Assembly (NCBI GenBank): GCA_942486035.1
Contig: CALNXK010000033.1
Span: 3,129,001-3,193,000, forward strand
Length of the DNA stretch: 64,000 bases
Direction: 5' to 3'
Source of the DNA: Porites lobata
Taxonomy: Eukaryota; Cnidaria; Anthozoa; Scleractinia; Poritidae
This document shows positions 26,401 to 38,226 of the stretch, piece after piece; the first letter of the stretch is position 1, and the number at the start of each line of letters is the position of its first letter. The position numbers were made by a program, and so were the translations under genes. The notes below the pieces were generated by a model, which had not been told where the DNA came from, searched no databases, and saw only the letters and a program-made list of their open reading frames with translations.

Positions 26401-26805
26401 ATATAACAGAGAATCACAATATTGAAGGTCAACATCAACAACTGGTGTGACTGCAATGTTTACGACGGAATTCTTTACGACAAATTTTGCTGGTGAATTT
26501 GCTCATGGAAAAATTTTACCCATGGACTTCAACTTTGTTCCAAGGTTCCATAACGGGGGGACAAATTGTTATTAAGGTTTTCTACGGTTACTTCTTTTAA
26601 TTCCACAAGCTCAAGCGTACAATGAAAGTTAGGCTGCAAAATTTAGTCGCAGTACGGGAGTGTCAGATGCAGTAGGATCGAAGGAGTTTTGTGTATTACT
26701 GTAGTGTACCTTGTTATCGGTTCTACGTCGGACTTTCTTGCAAGTTCCATATGAGCCAGATCCTATTTCACTGAGGATGTCATAATCTTGGAGTTTGGAA
26801 GGCAT
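20451..26805 (-). CDS. NEK2: NEK2 serine/threonine kinase (NIMA-related)
   Basis: Mitotic kinase of the centrosome; in vertebrates it phosphorylates linker proteins to allow centrosome separation. Exons: 26805-26710, 24998-24781, 24192-23955, 23236-23027, 22907-22831, 21976-21900, 21732-21669, 20724-20451; 417 aa against 445 in human NEK2A. Seen: glycine loop GSGSYG (15-20), VWK with Lys37, Glu55 of helix C, HRDLKPAN with Asp140, DFG at 158-160, and GTPYYMSPE in the activation segment. Residues about 280-327, spread over exons 6 and 7, are a charged coiled coil, as expected for the dimerising region. A KEN tripeptide at 358-360 matches the APC/C degron of NEK2A. The protein ends FR, without the Met-Arg tail of human NEK2A. 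All splice sites are GT-AG and all phases agree. Confidence 0.95.
20773..21037. mobile_element. MITE with ATACAGCTATTTCGAG ends, NEK2 last intron
   Basis: The 265-bp element has nearly perfect inverted ends of about 50 bp: ATACAGCTATTTCGAGAAAG and CTTTCTCGAAATAGCTGTAT. It lies in the intron before the last NEK2 exon. Confidence 0.85.
22147..22640. repeat. Compound foldback repeat in a NEK2 intron
   Basis: At 22147-22296, ACTTATTAACCAAG through CCTTGATGTATTGAC folds back on GTCAATACATCAAGG through AAGGTTAATAAGT. The right part runs from ATTATATGGCC to GGCCAATCAGAGCG and GCCATATAATAAT. The outer limits are uncertain. Confidence 0.65.
25459..25508. repeat. Dispersed 50-bp repeat, copy 2
   Basis: GCCAGACATTGAAAACTGGC and the following bases match 4926-4969 in the receptor gene. 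The function is unknown; it is probably part of a larger decayed element. Confidence 0.6.
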
Positions 26806-28114
26806 GGTTTGTCTTTACAAAGCTGCAAATTTTAAAAATATCTTTGCTTGAGGATCAGTTTGCAACAGCTGCAGTTGTAATATCTAGGAGACCAACTGTC
26901 TCCCCGCATTAATCTTTATCTTTCCATTTCGAACGGTTTTGACAGCCTTTTCGAGTTAAGCAAGCAAAAAATAAAGTAAATTAAAAGAGAGGAAAATTAC
27001 CTACCTTCGATCTGGTAAATGAATGTGATGAAAAATGGCCGTCTCTTGCGAGCATCCAACATTCGAAGAAAACTTGAACTTCGTGCACTGCTCTCTGATT
27101 GGCTGTTCCCGCTTGTCATGTGCCTCTCGACCTCAGGACGAGGCTAGACACAGTCTCTTTTTGACAGTGAAGACACAGCCTAATTTCCCGCCTTCCAATG
27201 AGTAGTAAATTAAAAGAGCTTTATAAAATCTTTACTCAAAATACATAAACACTTAATCAACTCGGAACCGGGGAAAATACTAAGTGAAGGAACGAATAAC
27301 TGGTTACGAATAATATTGCTTGTCTGGTCTTTTTTAGATATCGTAGACTGATGATGTATGGCATGGTATGGCGAAAAAAGGGAGTTAAACCTTGATCCTA
27401 CGTTCTCAGGCAATGCATATTCATTTTCGATCCTTCCTAGTGCAGTTAATTGTCTAAACCTTTATCAATTTGTTAACCACAACAAGCTGACAAATTATTC
27501 CGTTTTATTTTTTTACGCTTCAGCAGGTTATAAATAAAGTAAACATCTTTAAGTGGTGTCTAATTTTTCATTTAATAAACGTCGGTTGGGGATGTTCTAT
27601 GCAAACATAACTTTGAGGTAGATGGTAAACAAGAGAGCCAACTGAAAATTTCTCAAAATTGTATTCAACAATGCCCTGCTAGCCTGATACACAGGGGATC
27701 TAGGTAAGTTGACTCCACTGAGAGGATTCAAAAGGGCCGCTGGGGACTCCTTCTTTAAACTGACATTTGTACTACCGTTAGCAGAAATTGATTTGCTCAC
27801 TCTGTTGCTTTCAATAAGGAAAGAGGTAGCCTGCCAAGATATACACTGCCATTTTATTTTGAATGGGTTATTTATGCCGTATATCCAACAATTCGACTCT
27901 AGATGCTATACCTTGTTGCTACTACAACTTAGGTAGGCGTCCGCGCGTCCAACGTGTCAGGTGGTCGCTTTTCGGGAAAGTTGTCGCTAACATAAAACAA
28001 AGGTTTAATATTTTCTCCCGATATGAAAGTCAAATTCGTCAAACTTGTCAGGCTGGAAGTCACCAGTTCATACATCAGGAGTCTTTTGGAAGGTGGTACT
28101 CCTCACCGTCTCTT

Positions 28115-28154
28115 GACCGTTTTGGTTTTATAAAACCATAAAACCAAAACAGTC
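28115..28154. repeat. Hairpin at the broken left end of MITE C copy 2
   Basis: GTTTTGGTTTTAT and its complement ATAAAACCAAAAC are separated by about seven bases. Confidence 0.6.
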
Positions 28155-28159
28155 ACTGT

Positions 28160-28436
28160 CGTTTATTAAGCAAAATAATAACTTTGCACGTGCATCGCGC
28201 TTTTTTGTACATTTCTTTGCCGTCGTAGCACGACTACGGCGTGAAACTACCCGGAGTAAGTAAACAAGCGACGACAAATGAGTGTGGTCCCTAAGAACTC
28301 AACACTGAGGAAATTCGCCGACATGTGACATTTTCAGCGAATTGGAATAAACACGACAAAATTGGAAAAAACGCGAATTCATTGTAAAAGTTACGTTTTC
28401 GTTGCCGTCGCCGTTGTTGATGCTAAAGCTCCCTAA
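28160..28436. mobile_element. MITE, family C, copy 2, truncated
   Basis: It shares AACTTTGCACGTGCATCGCG and GCTTTTTTGTACATTTCTTT with the other copies and ends GTTGATGCTAAAGCTCCCT. Its left end is replaced by a hairpin at 28115-28154. Confidence 0.75.
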
Positions 28437-31385
28437 GTATCAATACGACTCCATTTTTAATTATGTTTAAGGCTGGCAGCGTACTAAACATCAGCTGATT
28501 TTTCTTCCAGAAGCACCTGTTCGCAAACCAAAACGATTGTTAATGTGCAAAGCTGTCGGAATAGGGAACACTGAGGAGATACGGGGGGTTGGGGGGAGGG
28601 GGGACGCTTATTGGGGGATGCAGGAAACCGTAAAGCGAGTTTTTTTCCTCCCCTATATATAAAGCTATGAGGCTCTGAAGTTCATATAAAGAGAACCTTA
28701 CTGTACAGAAAATCTGATAACATAAATTTTCTTAAGTCTTTTTATCAGGTACTTTATTTAATCGACCATTTATCTTTAGTCAACTCAGTTTGTCAGTTTG
28801 AAGAGCGATCCTTTGTCATTTTGCTTCAAAGTCAAGAAATGCTTTGTGACAAAAAATGGCAGCTTTACATTTCAGCCTCTCTAGTATATTTTTACTGACA
28901 ACTCAAACTTTACTTTGTGATACGATTGTCGTGCGATCAACGCGATTACTTCAAAAACTATATATGTATCCTGGTACATTAAACAACTTCGTCTATAGTC
29001 AATGGTCAATATACATTAACATACAGTTAAATTTGAAATCTATTTCTTGATTTTGGATTTAACACTATCTAAAGCAGAGGTGACAAACAAAATTAGAATG
29101 ATTTTATTGTTTTTATCAGATTATTATTCCTTTTTTTTATAAACGTTCGCTTTTTCACTCTGGAGTTGAAGCAGAAAAAGTTCACCAGGAAAACATTGGT
29201 TCACGGATAAGTTTTAATGCTGGAAAAGTTTTTAGAAATGGGAATAATCTATCACGCTTACTGTTGCACAGCGACGTATGCGATAATTTATCAATATAGA
29301 CTGACTAAATATAAAAATTACATTTGCAAGTCAAGTCGTCATGGGAAATAAAATATCAACACATAGCGAGGACTTACAAAAACACCCTTTGTTTTATAAT
29401 GGTGATAACACAGTTTGATGCTTTCAATAAGTTCGTTGCCCGCAATCATTTTGTGACATTATAACAGCATAGATTTCAAAACTCGGAGGAAGATCCGGAA
29501 GGAAAAGCAAGTTTTCCTATTTTTCATTGCATGGCATCACTACCGTCACCAATATAAGAGATAGCTTCCGCTTTGATATATCGGTAAGATTCGTTGTTTT
29601 TCCGTTATTGACTGATCAAAGTTTCCTGTTATTTTTGAATGAACTCGGTGGTGATTTTTACTTCGCTGGACAAGGTTAAAAGACTTCACTACTCGACTGC
29701 TTCAGATGAGGTATCATAAATATAACCATAAATTATTGAAACTAAAAGCAATGGCAAATTTGAGGGGAAAACTTACATTTGTATTTTTTGATCGAAACAG
29801 ACTGTAGTCCTTTTCATTTTATGAAAGTGACTATATGAAATTACTTTCGTTTAAATTTTATCACTCGAACTTTAATTTTGTATGTGGCGCGCTTTATCAG
29901 TGGCCTTTCAATGTGCCTCTATGTTTTGATTTTGACAGATTGTTATCCCAAAATTTTAAGAATAGTTTATCTTAAAATAACTGCGCTTTCACAGCGATAA
30001 TTAGATTTGGACTTGGCATTCGAATAATACAAGACTTTACTACTGAACGACTCTCCACGCCGAATAAATTTTTATTTCGTTGTTGCAAACCACAGCGGAA
30101 AAAGTGTACGTGTATGTCATTTCAGTGTCCTGTTTTGTGCCAACAAGATTTATGCTCCATAAGATATTACTGATATTCTCGACAGCTGACTTGCAGTTCC
30201 AAAGAACATGACGTCAGAAGAACTTTAAAAGAGACTTCAATCACCGACATAAGTCAAGTATCACACCTTCTAATAGGAAATCTCACCTTGCCGGGTCAAA
30301 AATCCATTTAATGCATTTGCGTTTCCAGTCTACGAAGTTGCTATAGAACACTATAGTTTAAGAGAGTTTATATCTTAACAGAGACATTTAGAATCTCATT
30401 TACGGCATACGTATACAAACGTCAATTTTTATCACGTGACCGAGTTTTCTGAGAGAATGCTATGGCTCATTCTTTCAGTCCATTAAGCTCTTGTTATTGG
30501 TCATTTTGAGACTGCGTGGGACTGGATCAAACTCTGTCCCCTAAAGCGAGCATGGCTATATTTATATTATTTGTTTCAAATTGAGTAGATTGTCGGTAAA
30601 CTAGCTAGGAAAGCTTCCACTATAAACAAGTTCAATCGAATTCTACACTTCACTCGCTGATGGCAGAAAGTGTGATCACATGTTATTCTCCTACCTACGT
30701 AATGCAAAATCAAGTAGAGCTCCTAAGCAGGACATTGTGATTCACTGACATTACGTCGCATAAAAGAAAAAAAAATAGCAAGTTTTCTTATGGCAGCAAA
30801 CACTGTTTGATCACTTGTAGGGGTTAAAGGTCTAAGTTATGGTGAAAATTTATTCTGTGTTTTCTTCGTCGATCAATAATAATTCAAAATCATGTCTATT
30901 GACGTAACTGGGTGTGTTACTATTGAGAACTTTGAGAGCGTTTTCACATGACGTCACGGCGGCCATATTGGTGTTCAAAAAAAATTAAACGGCGGCCATG
31001 TTTGAGTTCCAAACCAATCCTGTGGGAGTTGAACTCTTTTCTTATGTAAACGTTTTCTTTTGTTCCAATTAATTGGCATATATAGAAACTGGGCACCCGA
31101 TTAGCAATTTTTTAACCTCGTGTCGGCGCTTAACCCCTTTATGGGTATAAAGTCCTGGGAAGGATTTTGGCAATTTTCAAAGACGACTATAAACTGATTT
31201 CCATTTGAAAAGCCGCTCAGAGTCTAAACAGGTGTCAAAAAGGTGATAATCATGTTAAACTACTAACCATTTTGACCCATGATATACCTAGACTCAGTTT
31301 GGTTTTTGCTCTACACATTATGAGCACTCTATTTTACAGGAATTGAGAGCGTGTTACATCTACTATTGGCTATTTTTCTTCTGTG

Positions 31386-34300
31386 ATGGGCTGTTCTGCA
31401 TCATTTCCTAATCATACCACTCCTTGGAAAAAACCAACTTGCGCCCCAGGGGATTTTCAAATTGCTTCAGTTTCTTTGTCGCATAACACCAAGAACACTT
31501 TACGAGAATCATGGAAACTCGTGGAACCAGTTAAAACCGAGACAGGAAAAGCCATGTTTATGAGGTAAGATAAGCAAGTGATCTCGACTCGGCGGTAGTT
31601 TCTCCTTGCGTTTATGTAACTGAGCTTAGCATGTGCCAAAAGATCTTCAGTGCTGAATTTCACTTTGTTAATATAATTAATTATGCTGTTCAAGGATGAA
31701 GTGGAAACAGTTTAAGTCTATAATGCAGAAATCATATAGTGCCGACCTTTCAAAGTGGAAGCCGTTACTAAGCAGTTTAATTTTGCTGTGGTATATGTTT
31801 ATATCTAAAGCACAGGTGTATTTTCAGCTTTAAACCCGATGGTGAATATAATTTTTAACGTTAAGGCTTTTTTAGTTCACCATGCTATAGCATATGATAT
31901 AGCCAATTCATAGATGACTCTGGTATAGTGTTGATTCTTTCTCGTTCTAAAAAATTTACTCGAATAAAATGAATGAAAGTAAGTCCGCGAATCGGTTCCA
32001 TGGTTCATTCAGGTGCCAGTATATTTAAAGCCGCCTGTATTTAGTTAACACTGACGTCAGATCACAAAACAAAATATTTATTTTTAGGCTTAGTCCTTCT
32101 TTATATTGTCAACTTTTTCCCGCTGACTTACCAACATATAATTTCTCATAATTTGGATACTTTTGAAGTGATACTAGTGTCGCAATTAGAATCTTAACTT
32201 AAGGTTTTGTGCACCTGGAAAAGTTCTAATGAATCATTTTAAGCAGGTGTCTTCATTGACTTGTTGTAATATTTTACGCTAGAGCGAATAATCAAAAATG
32301 CATCCATAGGCTTAGTGAACTCCCACTGAATATTACGGGAGAAAAACGTCGAAAAACCAGACGTAATTACTTCCTGAACGAGTAGTCTACAAGGAAATCA
32401 AAGTATTTTTCGACTGGTTTTGCCCGAGGGTGTTAATACGGTTTGACCGGTAAAAAAAACATGAAAATGCTCAAGACACTGAAAAGTAGGAAATGACAGT
32501 TGTTAACCAATATAGATCGTTTGATTAAACAAGGTGTGGGACTTAGGAAAAAGAAAATAAGTGCATGAATAGTAAAAACAAAGTGAGGATGTTTTGGATT
32601 TAATCATAATACACATATTAAATAATAAATCGACAATTGTTAACCCTTTTCGTTACTATTTATGAGGATCCACATACGGGACATTGAGAAAACCTAGGTG
32701 ACAGTACTGACGCGTATTTCACATTAAAGAGAGTTCCACTTTTGAATAGCGTTAACTGCATGTCAATTCAGACCAGAATTCACAAAAACTAAGGGCCTGG
32801 GCCCGGTTGCATAAAACGTCCGTAACAACTACGGGTACACGTACGTGCACTCGTAACTTAAGTCAGTTGCATGAAATCACTTAAGTGGTCCACTTAGGGA
32901 ATTCACTTAAGTGGTTGCACTTACGATTTTCGTAAGTGTTCACTTAAGTGTCGTTTATGCAACAGAAATTGCGGGTGTTGCATAAAACTTCTTTTACGGG
33001 AAAAATAGCACGTAAATTTACGGAACCTATGTAGGTCCCGTATCGTTACTATTTTTACTAAATTTAATGAGATCTTTTACTGAGAAGTGAAAAAAAGTAT
33101 TTTTCTTCACGTAATTCGTTCTAATGCGCTTTGTTAACCTCTGATGTACACTTTTGTGAAAAAGAAGAAGAACTATTATTTTCAGTAGATATTGAAGAAA
33201 AATAACGGTTGCAAGCAAATTTCATTTTTTGAGAGGCTTAAAAGTGTTCGAAACGACTTTTAACTTTCTTTACACTCACCGATGGTTAGCTTAAAAAAAA
33301 AGAGTGAATCATTAATAAAGTACTATATCAAGGTTACGTGTGTCCTTAAGTGAGCCCGTAAGTTACCACGTAAAACAGAAACTTACGAGAGTGCTAAGTG
33401 TGTTCCATGCAACACCCGTAAGTGTACCCATAACGGATTCGTAAGTGACCTACTTAAGTGAGCACTTAAGTGCAGGTTTTATGCAACCGGGCCCTGTTTA
33501 CTTGGAGGTGGGGTACCCCAGATAAGTGAGGTAACCCGCTTAGGTGGGGTAACCCGCCTGTCCACACAATCTCTCATTTTAATTTGATCACGTTTACATG
33601 ATAGATGGGGTGACCCGCCACATGTTACCTCACCTACCTGGGGTCCCCCACCTTCATGTAAACAGGCCCTAAAAAATTGACTTGTTTTAAAATAACAAAA
33701 AGAAGTCGCTAGGGCATATCATATGATATCACAGCCGAAAAGACTTTGGCGGGATTGTCACAACATACACCACTTGGTCCAAACAGTATCAAAAGACAGT
33801 ACTGCTCAGTAGCTTTTATTTGAATGGTCACACCATAGGATTTCATCCACAGACTCAAAAGTTAGAACCACCTTGTACAGCATGATAAACAGTACCACAG
33901 GAAAGTACTTCTCAGTAGCTTTCATTTGAATGCAATCATTACATTCTACACCAATCTAAATCTAAGGATGAAATGTTTAACACAATCTTCTTATGTTCTT
34001 TAGACTTTTTAAGACTCATCCAAACATCCAAGACACGTTTCCTTCATTTAAAGGCGTCAGTCTTGACGAACTTATGAATTCTCGCTCGCTCTATCTTCAT
34101 GCCAACCGAGTCATGGCTGTGGTAGAAAACGCCATCTCCGCTTTAGATGACGCTGACGAGGTTATAGACTCTCTTACAAATTTGGGTAAAAAACATCAAC
34201 CGTGGTCACTCACACAGGAGCACTTTAGGGTAAATCACTTTTTTGCCGTTATAATACTATTCATTTTTACTATTGCCCATTTGAAAACATTTAATTCTTT

Positions 34301-35067
34301 TTTGAACGTGTTAGCCATACAAGAAAATCGCTCTTTTAAAATAATCTTTGAGTCTCGCCCCCTCTTTCGATGCCATTTGATAATAAATTTGAAACGAAAA
34401 ATTTATATCAAAGGCCCATTTCTGATTTATAATCATGTGCCCAATGTGTGACTCACGCCTCAGCCCGAGGCCCTTAAAAGCCTTCAGAACTGGACCATCT
34501 TTGGCCCTAGTAGACTTTCAGGCTATTTATAGATACATCTTTCGTGCCGAAAAACCCCAGCCAACCAGGAAAAGGGCATCATTTCCAGAAAATGGTGGAT
34601 GGCAAAGTATAGAAAAATTACTTTAACCCATACATTGGATAGTAGCTCAGCGTCCACCCTAGTTAAGAGTCATCAAAATCAAGCAAAGAACAGATTCTAT
34701 TTATGACAAACAAGGTAAATGTTAGTGAGAAAAGAACAATCTAGTTCTGTCACAATTATTCAAAGAATAAGTTTCAGAGGTGCGCAATCTCGTAATAGCT
34801 ATTGAAGAAAGCGATAATGAATCCAAAACAATCCCACTGTTTAGTTTGACAAAAGACATAACTTCCAGGGTGATGAGATCTTGCTTGAAAAGTAACTTAA
34901 ATATTTTCGTTCTTCAAATTCGTCAGGTTCTAGGTGATGCACTTTTGTGGGCGTTACAGGAAATGCTAAATACGGAGTGCACGAACCAAGTCATAGAAGC
35001 CTGGAAAGAGTTGTTTAAGTTCATAACCAGACCAATGCTGAGTGGTGTAGAAGGGGACGTCTTTTAG
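31386..35067 (+). CDS. Globin G1, globin-X-like, predicted N-myristoylated
   Basis: Haem protein of the globin superfamily, 181 aa. Exons 31386-31564, 34004-34229, 34927-35067. Distal His92 (E7) lies in LYLHANRVM and proximal His124 (F8) in LGKKH; the CD-corner Phe is in DTFPSF. The first intron splits the codon for Arg60 after its second base and the second intron is phase 0 after HFR. These fit the ancestral globin intron positions B12.2 and G7.0. The N-terminal MGC gives a myristoylatable Gly2 and palmitoylatable Cys3, as reported for vertebrate globin X, so membrane attachment is inferred. The extended N-terminus is about 13 residues longer than in G3. A splice acceptor at 31338-31339 suggests a 5' UTR intron. 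Oxygen handling, nitrite reduction or redox sensing are possible; sequence cannot decide. Confidence 0.93.
32801..33670. mobile_element. MITE with AGGGCCTGTTTAC ends, split by the palindromic element
   Basis: Right end CATGTAAACAGGCCCT at 33655-33670 is the complement of CCTGTTTACTTGGAGG at 33493. The lost start AGGGCCTG is found on the far side of the palindromic element at 32802-32809. This fits insertion of one MITE into the tip of another. Confidence 0.65.
32811..33492. mobile_element. Palindromic MITE with GCCCGGTTGCATAAAAC ends
   Basis: Left GCCCGGTTGCATAAAAC and right GTTTTATGCAACCGGGC are exact complements. Both arms carry many short words such as CACTTAAGTG and CGTAAGTG. It lies in intron 1 of G1 and appears inserted in another element (32801-33670). 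Confidence 0.85.
33800..33935. repeat. Fragment of MITE family D
   Basis: TTTGAATGGTCACACCATAG and CCACAGACTCAAAAGTTAGA match the interior of 11397-11608. It lies in intron 1 of G1, just before exon 2. Confidence 0.7.
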
Positions 35068-35351
35068 GACCAAATATATTGGTCCAATATCATTCAAAAT
35101 TCCCAATATAACATCCAGCGTAGCCCGTAATGGGCATCATCCTTGTCGTCATCATCACGTCCTTTATGTCAACACGATAAGAATTTGAGGAAGACATTGT
35201 TTTGGATCCGATGCGTTTTTCCAACATCATCCTGCAACATCCAACATCTCGCCCAGAAACGGCTCAAATGGATTAAGTTTGACCAACATCGCCATATGCT
35301 AACTTTCCGTGTTGTACTGTAGTACATATCTATGATAGAGATAGATAGTCA

Positions 35352-35425
35352 ATCGTTGAAGTTGTCTGATGAGTGTGGTCCTATAATTTCGCACTATACG
35401 AAACAGCACTGTCGCAGTAAACGAT
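35352..35425 (+). ncRNA. Type I hammerhead ribozyme candidate
   Basis: All conserved core nucleotides are present. CUGAUGA is at 35366-35372. Stem II is 35373-35379 (GUGUGGU) with 35393-35399 (ACUAUAC), seven pairs with two G-U wobbles. GAAA is at 35400-35403. Stem III is 35403-35405 (ACA) with 35410-35412 (UGU). C17 is 35413 in a GUC triplet, so cleavage is predicted after it. Stem I pairs 35361-35365 with 35414-35418, then after an internal loop AUCGUU (35352-35357) with AACGAU (35420-35425). The internal loop is suitably placed for a stem I to loop II contact. Short stem III is typical of hammerheads in Penelope-like elements and retrozymes, so this may be a transposon relic. Activity is untested. 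Confidence 0.75.
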
Positions 35426-35474
35426 GATTACTCCTGAAGCCTGAACTCCTGTGAAATTATAGCCAACGCTCTTC

Positions 35475-35480
35475 AATAAA
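35475..35480 (+). promoter_or_regulatory. First AATAAA downstream of globin G1
   Basis: This is the first perfect AATAAA after the G1 stop at 35065-35067; weaker AATATA variants occur earlier, near 35096. If it is the one used, the hammerhead candidate would lie inside the G1 3' UTR. Confidence 0.4.
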
Positions 35481-36188
35481 ATGAATTGAGCACTCTAAGG
35501 AAATACATTCTACCCAGAATACAAGTATTTATCATAGACTAAGATATTTATTTTAAATTCAAACTGAGAAAGAAAGACTCTTTTATGCTCTGTTAAAATG
35601 TCGTTTTAAAACTTATTTTTTACTGCTGTCTTCCTGTACAGGTTAACAACAATAGTTAGAGGATGAAAAATAGGATAGGATCTAATTAATGCCGTTTATT
35701 TCTACTGTATACAACTAAAAGAGTATACAAGAAATATAATTATTGATGAAAATACATACAGGGGTTGGACACCCAAAATAGCTATAAAGCTGAACTAGTT
35801 GGTGACCACGATCATTAATCATAATAATTTAAAATATGCAAATTATAATACAAAACATTTAGTAGAAGCAGTAGCAGTTGCCTTGTTTCTGTGCTGTTTT
35901 TAATTTTAAATAGCTTTGAAAATTGTCGAAGTAAAAAAAATAAAGGTATAAGTAGTTTTTCAGCACATGAATTTCTTTTACAGCCCCAAGCTGCTGAGAT
36001 CCCAAAGGATCCCGGGATTCAATATGGCGGAAATTCGGATATCATGACGTCATGTGACCTTTGTACAGTCCAAAGGGTAAAGATGGGGAGTAGACTCAAA
36101 AAAAATTGTAGAGTTTTCAAATTTGCATAATTTTGTTCACGGGTACTTGTCTTATTTTTCGGTTGAATAATAGCTCTTTTCGAAAAAG

Positions 36189-36562
36189 AGTGATAGCCTG
36201 GGACCCAAACTAAGCGCGTACGCATTTATGGACTATTTGGGGGCACGCGAGTGTAAACAAACATGGCTGAAATTGAAGTGGAATGTTTCACCGGGGTAAA
36301 AACAGCTCAAAATAACAAAACGGAAGGTAGAATTGAAAGAAAAAACCTGCAAATGTGAAACTGAAGGAAGATGTGCTTGGGGCGATTTTATCTCTCGAAA
36401 AACCGGAAAAATGCACTGTGAAACAGCTTCAAAGATGACTTCTTTGCTGTGGAGCCAAAACAACTGGAAAGAAAACGTCTTGCCTTCGGTATTCTACAAA
36501 ATGCCAGATCAGGGGACTTCCTAAATGCGAGCGCGCTTAGTTTGGGTCCCAGGCTATCACTC
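36189..36562. mobile_element. MITE with AGTGATAGCCTGGGACCC ends
   Basis: AGTGATAGCCTGGGACCCAA at the left and TTGGGTCCCAGGCTATCACT at the right are exact complements enclosing 374 bp. It lies between the G1 and G2 3' ends. Frames across the element are not genes. Confidence 0.88.
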
Positions 36563-36682
36563 CGTTTCGACGTGAACTATTAAAAGCACGTGAGCAGTGA
36601 TCAACTTCATAACAGCTTCAAACGTTTATATATAGATTCTTCATTCCGTCGACAATGCAGACCAGTGTTTGTAACGATTTAT

Positions 36683-38175
36683 TTACATCAATGAGTTGTG
36701 ATTTTCGTGTGCTCGTTCCTTTCCTGCTAACATGGTAGCGGTCATAAACCCAAATAGTTCTGTCCAGGCATGCGCAATATCTTCTGTGTAGTCCGTCTTC
36801 AAAAGGTCTTTTAATGTGAGAACTAAGGCTTTTTCCATAATCTAAACGGAAAGAAAAATATGCTAGGAATAAGAAGACCTCTTAAGCCCTGTGAAAACGG
36901 ACGCAACATTGTTGGCCAACAACTCCCAACATTGTTGGATGTTACATGTTGTGTCCGTTTGCACACCCTGTTGCGTGTTGTTGGGAGTTGTGGCGCAAAG
37001 TTTGAAACCAGTCAAACTTTTAGCTACGTGCAAACGCACGCAACAACTCCCAGCAATGTTGCGTCCGTTTGCGCGGGGCTTTAGGCTGCGTGCAAACGGA
37101 CGCAACAACTCCCAACATTGTTGCGCCAACAATGTTGGGAGATGTTGCGTGTGTGTTGGCAGTGGTGTGCAAACGGATGCAACAACTCCCAACAATGTTG
37201 GGCCAACAATGTTGGGAGTTGTTGCGTACGTGCTGGCAGTGGTGTGCAAACGGATGCAACAACTCCCAACAATGTTGGGACCTGCAGTGCATCGTGGGAA
37301 GGATACAACCCATAAGTCTTTGTAAACCATGCGTAATGAGCGTGCGTGGCCCCAACAATGTTAGAAGAGCTGTGCAAACGGATCCAACATTGTTGCGCTA
37401 CGCTTCGGCGATCACGGAACAAAAGAAATGTTGGGAGTTGTTGGCTGAAAAGTTTGACCGGTTTCAAACTTTGTGCAACAACACGCAACAGGGTGTGCAA
37501 ACGGACGCAACATGTAAAATCCAACATTGTTGGGAGTTGTTGGCCAACAATGTTGCGTTCGTTTGCAAGGGGTTTTATTCAAACAAGATTTTGTAAAAAT
37601 GTTGCACGTTGTAATTCTTATCAAACATAATATCGAATTATGTTGAAGCCTATAGATGGCGCTTAAATTAGTAAAAGAAACTGCAATTTGTTTAAAATTC
37701 GGGTCAAGGGCTGAAAAGGAAAATGCTGACATAAACAAACAGATTCTACACGCTGCATTAAAGCCCTCGACTCGAAAGTCACACCTCCACGAGCCTGACT
37801 ACATCGCTATGTTAATCTTAATATAAACTTAACCCGCGTCAGTGAGTGGCGATCATTATTTTTTTTACATCTGTACAGGTTTCCTTTGACAAGCTTAACT
37901 TACCGCACCTTAAAATGTTTCTCAGTGATTGAGATTGCAATATGTCTTTGCCCCAGGTCGGTTAGACGTTCAACAATCTCTTGCCCATCTTCCAGCGAAG
38001 AAACAGCTTTCTCCACCGCTGCCATCAAACGTTTTGAGTGTAAAAATAAAGATCGAGAGTTCATCAGCTCGTCAAGGGCGACCCCTCTGAATGATGGAAA
38101 CGTGTCTTGAATGTCTGGATTTAACTCAAGGAGCCTGTAAAAAGGGAAAACAGGAATATCAGTTCGCCCTACTAT

Positions 38176-38226
<51 letters not shown>

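Larger units (their letters stand above)
26806..31385. other. Intergenic region between NEK2 and globin G1
   Basis: It should contain the NEK2 promoter on the left and the G1 promoter and any 5' UTR exon on the right. It holds MITE C copy 2. At about 30945-31015 a GGCGGCCAT word occurs twice in text typical of dispersed repeats. No further gene is supported. Confidence 0.5.

Noticed and set aside
27348..27385. CTGATGA followed by GAAA, hammerhead-like
   Set aside because: The bases between cannot form stem II, and no stem III or GUC is placed correctly.
36900..37560. Regular repeats that might look like a CRISPR array
   Set aside because: Repeats are in both orientations and variable in spacing, and the genome is eukaryotic.
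36860..37630. Overlapping open frames of 94 to 175 aa on both strands
   Set aside because: They lie wholly in the foldback repeat of G2 intron 2. Open frames on all strands with the same translated words are a product of the repeat.
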